A stretch of 64,000 nucleotides of DNA, taken from Drosophila miranda (taxonomy: Eukaryota > Arthropoda > Insecta > Diptera > Drosophilidae). Below the pieces are notes generated by a model that saw only the letters and a program-made list of their open reading frames with translations, did no database searches and had not been told where the DNA came from. This document shows positions 54,997-64,000 of the stretch, piece by piece. Each line of letters starts with the position of its first letter. Position 1 is the first letter of the stretch. The DNA is taken from assembly GCF_003369915.1 (NCBI RefSeq), contig NW_022881603.1, positions 18,535,515-18,599,514 of the forward strand, in the 5' to 3' direction. A program made the position numbers and the translations under genes.

Positions 54997-56831
54997 GAGA
55001 TTGGGATGAAGACACTGCAGATACACGACTTACAACATTCGTGGCAGCAGTACCTGGAACCCGTAGACCTACCCCGGAACATCATGTCCGCCTATACCGT
55101 GGAGTTGACCTATTACAACAATTTTATATCCGGCCAAGTGGCGTCTCTCGACAAAATGGAGCAGGACGACAGGGAGTTCTGGCTGGAGACGCAGTTCAGT
55201 CGTTGAATGTGTTGCCGGTTCTGATGAAGAGCGTCTCCGATGATCACATCACTCCGGCCCACCAGGGTGAGTTCCTGGCGGCCATCACCACAGCGGGATC
55301 TGCCGATGTTTATGATATGGAGCGAGCGGAGCTATTGGGTGACTCGTTTCTCAAGATGAGTGCCAGTCTTTACCTGGCCAGCAGGTATCCCGACTGGAAC
55401 GAAGGCACGCTCACGCAGGTCAAGTCGAGGCTGGTGTCCAACAAGAACCTGATGTATTGCCTCAGGGAGACGGATATTCCCAGTCGTATTAGCTGCAGTC
55501 TGTTCGACCCCAGATTAACGTGGCTTCCGCCCAGCATTAATCTGCCCGAAGATGTCTTGGATTTGTGGACGGAGCAGCCGAGCTTTGCCAAACTGATTGG
55601 TCCCCATAATCTCTTCAATCTGGCCCTTAGTGACGAGGAGATTCTGGCAGGTCGTTGCAACGAGGATACCTATCGTCGCTTTATGCAAAGTTGCAAGAGC
55701 AATCAGCAAGGCTATTACGCCGGCCGAGACTTCTCCTCCGGCGTGAACTACTTCTTTGGTGAGGTCGCTGTTCAGAACAAGGTGGTGGCTGACACTCTGG
55801 AGGCCCTTCTGGGAGTCGTTGTGAGAAACTATGGATTGCAACATGGCTTCCGCATGCTGGAATACTTCGGCATTTGCAAGCCGGACGTTGATAAGCCATT
55901 GTCGCAGCTGCTCGATCTTCAGTTGAAGAGCACCAAGATGCGAGCCAACGCGAGCCCTGACGATATTGATGGCTTCCTGATCAACCACTCCTATTTAGAG
56001 CAGAATCTGGGCTACGAATTCCGGTCTCGGGGCTTCCTCTTGCAGGCCCTGACGCATCCGTCGTTTCCCACCAATCGCTTGACCGGCTGCTACCAGGAGC
56101 TGGAGTTCATTGGCGATGCCATACTCGATTTTCTCATCTCTGCATACATTTTCGAAAACAATACCAAGCTGCGTCCGGGCGAGCTCACGGATCTGCGCTC
56201 GGCATTGGTCAATAACATGACACTGGGATGCATCTGCGTGCGCCACAAGCTGCACCTCTTCATTCTGGCAGAGAACGCGTTGCTATCTGAGACCATCAGC
56301 AAGTTTGTGAAATTCCAAGAGAGCCAGGGACACAGAGTTACGAATCATGTACGCTTTCTGCTCGAGGAGAGAGATGTGCAGCCCGTTATTCTGGACTTGG
56401 ACGATGAAGTGGAAATGGCCATGGAAAATGAGTCGGAAGACGGTCCACGCATCGGTGCTTTCAACTTGACGCAAAACGTAGATGTCGCCAAGGCTTTAGG
56501 CGATGTCCTGGAGGCCCTTATCGCGGCCGTCTACCTGGATTGCCGGGATCTGCAGACAACCTGGCAGATGATCTACCATTTGTTTGAGCCCGAGCTGAAG
56601 GAATTCTCCCAGAATATACCCATCAGCCCGATTTGTCAGCTCCATGAGCACAAGCTGGCCAATCCCGTCTACGGTCCGCCCCTGGTAGACAAGGACGTTG
56701 TGATGATGTACTGCCAGTTCACCTGCATGGAGAAGACCATTCGGGTCACTGGTTTCGGCTCCAACAAGGACCAAGCCAAATTGGCTGCTATCAAGAGCGC
56801 TCTTCAGAAATTGGATAAATGTGATGCATAA
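54997..56831 (+). pseudogene. Dcr-2: Dcr-2 C-terminal fragment: RNase IIIa, IIIb and dsRBD
   Basis: Dicer-2 dices long dsRNA into siRNAs. Only about the last third is present: a linker ([18 protein letters not shown]), RNase IIIa with [12 protein letters not shown] (~55,322), RNase IIIb with [14 protein letters not shown] (~56,098), and a dsRBD (~56,640-56,820) ending at 56,831. All these motifs look intact. The frame breaks at ~55,200, after WLETQF, where the ~40-residue linker I recall in the melanogaster protein is also missing. Helicase, DUF283 and PAZ regions are absent: the segment starts directly at an ISY junction. The helicase start lies at 32.9-33.1 kb on the opposite strand. It cannot be a working Dicer; whether an RNase III-only product is made from the 596-codon open frame is unknown. 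Confidence 0.92.
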
Positions 56832-56972
56832 TATATAGAACTACATACCATCGACCGTGACCCACGAAGTCTAAGCCTGACACCCATTCTGAATATGTAC
56901 AATTAATTAAATGGGTGTGATGCTTAGACTTTTATTGGTCACTGTATTATTTGTAAGCTTTTCATGAACAAA

Positions 56973-57804
56973 CGAGGGGGAACGTTGTGAGTTGCTGCGG
57001 AGACCGCAACTCTAAATTTATACCCGATACTAAGTCAGTACGGCTCTCCTCCGGCAGACGCCGCTAATATTAAACGACACGACAAGGAGTGCGTGCGAGA
57101 GAGACAGAAAATCAGTCTGAGCGTGACGTCGGGGGCTGCGTAGCCAGTGCAAATTGATTTGTTCCTTTTGGCTATAAAAATTATCTGATCTGATCCAGAT
57201 TCAGCAATCTGATAGATATGGTCATTATCTATGATTCTACGTTTTTAGTTTTCTCGAATGTGCAATATTGTGGATGCAACAGATTTTCGTCCTTTGTGGG
57301 GGCGGAAAAGGGTGGGGCGAAATTCTGAGATATACGTTTTATAGTGAGATCTAACAGAAATGCGGATACCAAATTTGGTTACTCTAGCCTTAATAGTCTC
57401 TGAGATTTGTGGATGCCCCAGATTTTCGTCCTTTGCGGGGGCGGAAGGGGGTGTGGCGCAATTTGGACACGAAACGGTCAAGGTCCGATATCACAGGAGT
57501 GTGGATACCAAATTTGGTTGCTCTGGCTCTTATAGGTTCTGAGATCCTTGAACTCATATTTTGCAATTGACAAAACCGACCATGAAACCTGTGTGTTAGA
57601 GAGAGACAGAGCGAGAAAGAATGAAATTGTTTTCTTGATTCTGGCTATAATCATTATTCGATCTGGTTCCGATTTTGCACTGTAGAAGATATGGTCATCC
57701 TCACCGATTCTGCGTTTTTGGTTTTATCGTATCTTTAAAAATGTGGATGCCACAGATTTTCGTCCTTTGTGGGGGCGGATACTCATTTTGAGTATCGGGT
57801 ATAA
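56973..57804 (-). mobile_element. ISY-like Helitron copy 9 (A subtype), internally deleted
   Basis: CGAGGGGG and hairpin on the left. The sequence runs normally to GTGGGGGCGG, then jumps to ATACTCATTTTGAGTATCGGGT, losing the tetranucleotide region (~300 bp). It lies ~140 bp after the Dcr-2 stop. Confidence 0.9.
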
Positions 57805-57914
57805 AAAAGAACTACCCAGAGTGAAAATTTACCGGCAGAGATTATTCTGTGTAATAAGTAATAAGTAAGTACTCCCTAATTGAAACAAATAATATAAAAT
57901 ATTTAAATATTTAT

Positions 57915-58056
57915 TCACCAAGGCGAGGATTCTGCCTCTTTTGGTGGGCAGATAAAGTGGGGGAAAATTCTGGACTCATGGCATTTGAGCTCGAGCACAT
58001 AGACCACATAGTCCGAATCGAAATTCCCCAGAAGAGAGTCCATTACTCCATTAATG
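57915..58056 (-). pseudogene. Orphan 3' terminal exon fragment, truncated by ISY
   Basis: On the minus strand an open frame reads NGVMDSLLGNFDSDYVVYV, then LELKCHESRIFPHF, ending at a TGA (57,917-57,915) followed directly by an AATAAA. This looks like the end of a real protein-coding gene, cut at its 5' side by the ISY fragment starting at 58,061. The protein is not recognised. Confidence 0.45.
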
Positions 58057-58060
58057 TTTT

Positions 58061-58226
58061 TATACCCGATACTCAAAATGAGTATTGGGGTATATTAGAT
58101 TTTTGGTGAAAATGGATGTGTGTAACGTCCAGAAGGAATCGTTGCCGACCCCATAAAGTATATATATTCTTGATCAGCATCAATAGCCGAGTCGATCGAG
58201 CCCTGTCTGTCTGTCCGTCCCTCCGT
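58061..58226 (+). mobile_element. ISY-like Helitron copy 10, 5' fragment
   Basis: Starts TATACCCGATACTC and breaks off in the TCCG run (GTCCGTCCCTCCGT). Confidence 0.88.
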
Positions 58227-59445
58227 TGTAACGTGCAACGAATCCTGTTCGAAAACGGGCGTTACGATTTGAGAGAGCTGGGCACGCTAATAATTATCCG
58301 GCTCTAGCTCGTCGGCTTTGGGGTGGAGTTGTTGCTTCCTCAGATCAACCCAGACTCGAGGCTTCAATTACCAATAATATTGCCAGAATTTAGCGTGCTG
58401 CGACTTGTGCTAGAACGGTAGATTTGACGAGAAGAAGATACGAAGCTAAGGAGGATAGAGAACAGGAAGAGAGAGGGAAGCGAAAGGAAAGAAGGATAAA
58501 GAGGAAAGGGAAGTGAGAACCAAGGAAAAGAGGAAAGGGAAGTGAGAACCAAGGAAAACGGAGAGACATCGGTGTATATGTCCGCAGATGTTCTGCGGAG
58601 TCTTAACCCACCCTGCCTTTGGTCATCCTCACGGAATAGCCGTTCTTCGATGACCCCTTTTGACCTTTTACGAAAACGCGCGAGCTAGCATTGAGTCCAT
58701 TTTGTTCTTTTATCTAAACTTTAACATTATTTCCTTAAAACAAAAATTAAATCCGATATGGCAACATAGTAAATGATCTTAATAACTACTAAAAATAGGT
58801 GATTCGTAATGGTTGGGTATATGAGGATATTTGATAATGTAATGAGTATATATATAATAAGACTGTAATTCGAGTTAAATTCTAATTAAATTCATAAATT
58901 TCGCTTTTCGCATAACATGGGAAAATCATTGAATACTTTAAGTTCGTTACTTTCGCTTTTCGCACAAATGTGGAAAAATCATTAAATCTTTTAACTTCGG
59001 AATGAGTCGAAAATCAAAGAGGCGGTCTGGCTGACAAAACGTGATCTCCTATGCGGAGTTCAGTCGATGACCGGATGCAGATGGCATCTCTAATTAGCCA
59101 ACGATCAGATCGCTCAAGGCAAAGCCTCAATAGGCAGGGGTCAGAGGTTTTAAATTCGCGAGGTTGGGCAAGGATCAGTTGGTTTTCAAAACTACGTACA
59201 TTTCAACTTTTGGAAGGTATGCTTACTCACTCAGTGTTCAATTTCCAGCGACGAAAGATCGATCTTCCGGTGTAGGCTGAAAACAAGCGTTAATTCGGAA
59301 AGGGGGTTTACAGTACGGAGACTCTATCTCTTGCTACAACTCAGAATTCCCAACTTCGACCTACTCCTTGTATGTGAAGCCACAGAACTTTTGGGGGAAT
59401 TTTCTCCCTGACAATTCAATCCGAACTTAACTGACAACAATAGCT
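58227..59445. other. Unassigned 1.2-kb segment with two short tandem repeats
   Basis: Begins TGTAACGTGCAACG and ends CTGACAACA before ISY copy 11, which could suggest a degenerate LTR, but no matching second LTR or target duplication is seen. It contains a 28-bp direct repeat (GGGAAGTGAGAACCAAGGAA) at ~58,500-58,560 and a ~55-bp repeat around TTCGCTTTTCGCA at ~58,900-59,000. No gene recognised. Confidence 0.4.
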
Positions 59446-60610
59446 TATACCCGATACTCAAAATGAGTATTGGGGTATATTAGATTTGTGGTAAAAGTGG
59501 ATGTGTGTAACGTCCAGAAGGAATCGTTTCCGACCCCATAAAGTATATATATTCTTGATCAGCATCAATAGCCGAGTCGATTGAGCCCTGTCTGTCTGTC
59601 CGTCTGTCCGTCCGTCCGTCCGTCCGTCCGTCCGTCCATCCGTCCGTCCGTTCGTCCGTCCGTCCGTCCGTCCGTCCGTCCGTCCGTCCCCTTCAGCGCC
59701 TAGTGCTCAAAGACTATAAGAGCTAGAGCAACGATGTTTTGGATCCAGACTTCTGTGATATGTCACTGATACAAAAATATTTCAAAACTTCGCCCCGCCC
59801 ACTTCCGCCCCCACAAAGGGACGAAAATCTGTGGCATCCACATTTTTAAAGATACGATAAAACCAAAAACGCAGAATCGGTGAGGATGACCATATCTTCT
59901 ACAGTGCAAAATCTGAACCAGATCGTATAATGACTATAGCCAGAATCAAAAAAACAATTTCATTCTTTCTCGCTCTGTCTCTCTCTAACACACAGGTTTC
60001 ATGGTCGGTTTTGTCAATAGCAAAATATGAGTTCGAGGATCTCAGAACCTATAAGAGCCAGAGCAACCAAATTTGGTATCCACACTCCTGTGATATCGGA
60101 CCTTGACCGTTTCGTGTCCAAATTTCGCCACACCCCCTTCCGCCCCGCAAAGGACGAAAATCTGGGGCATCCACAAATCTCAGAGACTATTAAGGCTAGA
60201 GTAACCAAATTTGGTATCCGCACTTCTCTTAGATTTCACTATAAAACGTATATCTCAGAATTTCGCCCCACCCCCTTCCGCCCCAACAAAAGACGAAAAT
60301 CTGTTGCATCCACAATATTGCACATTCGAGAAAACTAAGAACGCAAAATCATAGATAATGACCATATCTATCAGATTGCTGAATCTGGATCAGATCGGAT
60401 CATTTTTGTAGCCAAAAGCAAGAAATCAATTTTCAGTGGCTACGCAGCGCCCGACGTCACGCTCAGACTGATTTTCTGTCTCTCTCGCACGCACTCTTTG
60501 TCGTGTGGTTCAATATTAGCGGCGTCTGCCGCAGGAGAGCCATACTGACTTAGTATCGGGTATAACTGTAGAGTTGCGGTGTCCGCAGCAACTCACAACG
60601 TTCCACCTCG
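59446..60610 (+). mobile_element. ISY-like Helitron copy 11 (A subtype), start of amplicon unit 2
   Basis: Counterpart of copy 6, sharing its rare ACGTTCCACCTCG end and an A-type centre, but with a much longer TCCG run (~59,594-59,692). Confidence 0.92.
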
Positions 60611-60910
60611 TTTTAAATTGAATTTGTGAGACTTTGTCTCGAAATGCCGATTAAATATATCAAAATAAAATATACGAATGTAATAAACTTTAATATTTAT
60701 GTATGTACATATGTATGTACATAAGATATTTTATAATTGAATTAGAAAATTTATGGGTATTGTCCATGAGAGTATTCAAGGTGCGACCGGCATCTAAATT
60801 TTGCTTTGCAGATTCTCGTCGGAATGCGCCCGATTGACAATTGATTTGAAATATATGTAAAACCAATTCCATTTATATTTATGCAAATTTATTTAAGTAT
60901 ATATATATAT
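60611..60910. repeat. ~300-bp spacer of the amplicon, copy 2
   Basis: Nearly identical to 51,456-51,756 (e.g. GGAATGCGCCC versus GGAAAGCGCCC). Confidence 0.85.
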
Positions 60911-61371
60911 AGATTTGTGGTAAAGTGGATGTGTGTAACGTCCAGAAGGAATCGTTTCCGACCCCATAAAGTATATATATTCTTGATCAGCATCAATAGC
61001 CGAGTCGATTGAGCCATGTCTGTCTGTCCGTCTGTCCGTCCGTCCGTCTGTCCGTCTGTCCGTCTGTCCGTCCGTCCGTCCGTCCTTCTGTCCGTCCCCT
61101 TCAGCGCAGAATCATAGATAATGACCATATCTATCAGATTGCTGAATCTGGATCAGATCAGATCATTTTTATAGCCAAAAGGAACAAATCAATTTGCACT
61201 GGCTACGCAGCGCCCGACGTCACGATCAGACTGATTTTCTGTCTCTCTCGCACGCACTCTTTGTCGTGTCGTTTAATATTAGCGGCGACTGCCGGAGTAG
61301 AGCCATACTGACTTAGTATCGGGTATAACTGTAGAGTTGCGGTCTCCGCAGCAACTCAACGTTCCCCCTCG
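60911..61371 (+). mobile_element. ISY-like Helitron copy 12, internally deleted
   Basis: The same internal deletion as copy 7 (CCCCTTCAGCGC to AGAATCATAG). The first ~30 bp of the element are also missing next to the (AT)n run. It is followed by TGTGTGTGTGGGCAAAATATG, absent from unit 1. Confidence 0.88.
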
Positions 61372-61455
61372 TTTTGTGTGTGTGTGGGCAAAATATGCAG
61401 GCAATTTAATTACGAAATACTCGTATTTATTCAGCAGAGATGCGAAATCTGTTTT

Positions 61456-62560
61456 TATACCCGATACTCAAAATGAGTATTGGGGTATATTAGATTTGTG
61501 GTAAAAGTGGATGTGTGTAACGTCCAGAAGGAATCGTTTCCGACCCCATAAAGTATGTATATTCTTGATCAGCATCAATAGCCGAGTCGATTGAGCCCTG
61601 TCTGTCTGTCCGTCCGTCCGTCTGTCCGTCTGTCCGTCCCCTTCAGCGCCTAGTGCTCAAAGACTATAAGAGCTAGAGCAACGATGTTTTGGATCCAGAC
61701 TTCTGTGATATGTCACTGCTACAAAAATATTTCAAAACTTCGCCCCGCCCACTTCCGCCCCCACAAAGGACGAAAATCTGTGGCATCCACAATTTTAAAG
61801 ATATGAGAAAACCAAAAACGTAGAATTGTAGAGAATGACCATATCTTTAAGACTGCGGAATCTGAATTGGATCGTATTATTATTATAGCCAGCATCAAGA
61901 AAACAATTTCATTTTTTCTCGCCCTGTCTCTCTCTAACAGACACGTAGCATAGGCGGCTTTGCTTAGAGTAAAACATTAGCGCCTAGATCTGAGAGTCTA
62001 CAAAAGCTAGAGCAACTTACTTTGGTATCCACACTCCTAATATATCGGACCGAGACGAGTTTGTTTCAAAATGTCGCCACACCCCCTTCCGCCCCCGCAA
62101 AGGACGAAAATCTGGGGATATTCAAAAATCTCAGAGACTATTAAGGCTAGAGTAACCAAATTTGGTATCCGCACTCCTGTTAGGTCTTAATATAAAACGC
62201 GTATCTCAAAATTTCGCCCCACCCCCTTCCGCCCACACAAAAGACGAAAATCTGTTGCATCCACAATATTGCACATTCGAGAAAACTAAAAACGCAGAAT
62301 CATAGATAATGACCATATCTATCAGATTGCTGAATCTGGATCAGATCAGATCATTTTTATAGCCAATAGGAACAAATCAATTTGCAGTGGCTACGCAGCG
62401 CCCGACGTCACGCTCAGACTGATTTTCTGTCTCTCTCGCACGCACTCTTTGTCGTGTCGTTTAATATTAGCGGCGTCTGCCGGAGGAGAGCCATACTGAC
62501 TTAGTATCGGGTATAACCGTAGAGTTGCGGTGTCCGCAGCAACTCACAACGTTCCCCTCG
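61456..62560 (+). mobile_element. ISY-like Helitron copy 13 (B subtype), present only in unit 2
   Basis: Full-length B-type copy (centre ACACGTAGCATAGGCGGC, GGACCGAGACGAG). Its right flank, TTCTTATATTGTATATTTAG, equals the right flank of copy 7 in unit 1. Confidence 0.92.
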
Positions 62561-63444
62561 TTTTTCTTATATTGTATATTTAGATACATCATTGTTTTAG
62601 TTACAATAAACAAAAAAGTCGAGAACCGACGGCATTTGCATAATTTTTATAATTTATAATAAACCTGTTTAAAATAAGGAAATAAATGTGTAATTATGTT
62701 ATTGTAATATTTTATATTTTGTGGTATAAATCAAACAAATAACAGCTTTTATTTCATTTCCCGCGCACTAGTGTACCATACCCCCACCCCCTGCCCATTC
62801 TTCATTTATTTTGTGGCGGTAGGTCAGTCCATCAAAAGACCCAAAACAAGAACCAAACTCAAATTTCAGTTCTAGCGGCCAGCAATACTAAACACACACA
62901 CGCAAATCACCCATACACTAAAACATGCTGGTGGCAAAACAGAACCAGACCTGAGAGAGTTCAAAAAATCTGAAAAAGCATACAATCACATATTTTTGTC
63001 GAAACATATTGCGTGTGTACTAACACATGCAAAGATGTTCTCTCTGCGCTCTCTCTCTCATGATGACGTCACACTGGGGTACTGAACGCGCTAGCCAGTG
63101 TGTGACGCTTTCGTTGTATGAACTGGCACATCTATATACTGTATGGTTAGTGGTTGTATGAACTGGCACATCTATATACTGTATGGTTAGTGGTAGCAGC
63201 AAAAACATCGGAAAACATCGGTAAAAAAAAAAAAACATTCAGCGTCCAGAACTTAAAATTCGTGCCTGTGCGTGCCTGTTGCTAGAGGTGAAGACTAATT
63301 ATTATTGATTAAATTGCACAATTGCCTCGAGCTCAGGACTTTTTCTTTTCAGCTGCAACGGTACTCCAAGTAGATTCGCTGGCAAGCCCACTCCGCCCCA
63401 CCTGCACCACCATAGGTCTCGCCGAGACGGCTGTCCTAGACCTG
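62561..63444 (+). repeat. G-gamma upstream region, copy 2
   Basis: Matches 52,232-53,164 with a handful of differences. The main one is loss of most of the hAT end fragment, leaving AACATCGGTAAAAAAAAAAA at ~63,215-63,235. Confidence 0.85.
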
Positions 63445-63648
63445 ATGGCTGCCAATTTGCAACAGCAGCGTTCCCTTAATTCCCAACTACGTCGCGAGAT
63501 GGGAATAGAACGGATTCAGGTCTCTGAAGCGTGTACGCTGATGATGAAGTATATATTGGAGATCGAAGCGAACGACTCTCTGCTGAGCGGATTCAACAGC
63601 CAAAACTTGAATCCGTTCCGCGAGAAGAGCTCGTGCAGCATCTTATAA
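63445..63648 (+). CDS. Ggamma1: G-protein gamma subunit (Ggamma1-like), copy 2
   Basis: Same 67-aa product as the gene at 53,165, with one visible amino-acid change: ILENEAN becomes ILEIEAN (AAC to ATC at ~63,563). The CSIL prenylation box and NPFREKSSC are preserved, so both copies could be functional. It is the second unit of the tandem duplication; the following trailer runs to the window edge. Confidence 0.8.
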   Translation: MAANLQQQRSLNSQLRREMGIERIQVSEACTLMMKYILEIEANDSLLSGFNSQNLNPFREKSSCSIL

Positions 63649-64000
63649 GTATAATTATAAGTTCGAACTATGCCACCCCACACACGTTCCTAACAACAGT
63701 ATTTATTGATATATACAAAAACTACTCATATATTATATTGTACTCAAATAGACCCGCCGAATGGCGGGGAATATGCATGCATGTGTGTATTAGTATAACC
63801 TATTGATGTTTGTTGTAAGTATGCTGACCTCAATTATGTCTATAAACTGAATATATACAATGTATAGGGCAGATATTTATGAATGTGTAAAACATTCGGG
63901 AACCGTCTTGAACAAAAATGCCTGCACAGTATGTATAGATATCGTGTATTTTGCTATCCTGTAGCTCTTTTTTGGAGAAAGACATACATATTTATGAATT
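63649..64000 (+). repeat. G-gamma trailer, amplicon unit 2, cut by window edge
   Basis: Matches 53,369-53,720 with two or three substitutions (TATCCTGTAGC versus TATCTTGTAGC). The duplication continues past the end of the window. Confidence 0.85.

Noticed and set aside
58237..59440. Solo LTR (TGTAAC...ACAACA)
   Set aside because: No target duplication and no second copy in the window; left as unassigned.
59594..59692. Regular short repeats resembling a CRISPR array
   Set aside because: A simple TCCG tetranucleotide run with no spacers, in an animal genome.

Overview
The window looks like Drosophila DNA, most likely from the obscura group. The host genes have short, well-spliced introns and include cyp33, RpL18A, MESR4, Dcr-2 and Klp54D. 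I recall all of these from cytological region 54B-54D of D. melanogaster 2R (Muller element C). The rest is dense transposable-element sequence: a LOA-clade non-LTR element (Bilbo/TRIM type), a BEL/Pao retrotransposon, hAT and Tc1-like DNA transposons, an RNase H-bearing non-LTR fragment, and thirteen full or partial copies of one ~1.1 kb Helitron-like repeat with the features of ISY/DINE-1. Several host genes carry frameshifts or are fragmented. Muller C synteny, ISY load and widespread small lesions together suggest a non-recombining copy of this block, such as the D. miranda neo-Y. That placement is inference; I could run no search.

Layout. 1-5.5 kb: decayed LOA-clade element (minus strand). 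5.97-12.63 kb: BEL/Pao element with two 311-bp LTRs that differ at 4 sites, but with a broken pol. 13.6-14.65 kb: cyp33 (RRM plus cyclophilin) with a frameshift. 14.8-15.8 kb: RpL18A (minus, intact), with a 1,019-bp hAT derivative inserted just upstream of its start site. 17.5-27.1 kb: MESR4 (plus, intact, ~2,480 aa), with a rearranged Tc1-like element in its 5'UTR intron. 29.3 kb: an orphan first exon. 31.9-33.1 kb: an ISY copy beside the first two coding exons of Dcr-2 (minus). 34.6-35.9 kb: a broken fibrinogen-related gene. 36.7-40.7 kb: three ISY copies in a perfect 1,452-bp tandem period. 41.4-43.7 kb: Klp54D with a frameshift. 45.5-50.3 kb: nested hAT, ISY and non-LTR elements. 50.3-64 kb: the start of a tandem amplicon holding a G-protein gamma gene, a small HMG-box gene and the RNase III end of Dcr-2. 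The amplicon begins again at ~59.4 kb with a second G-gamma copy.

The main story is repeat-driven restructuring. Dcr-2 is split into two pieces 22 kb apart on opposite strands, and each piece abuts an ISY copy. Inverting the segment between those ISYs puts the pieces back in order, except for the missing middle. The G-gamma/HMG/Dcr-2 block is duplicated at >99% identity by eye, with ISY sequence at its visible boundary. One ISY is a chimera of two subfamilies, and another looks like the product of recombination between neighbours. The block therefore looks like a young ampliconic array built and rearranged through ISY copies.
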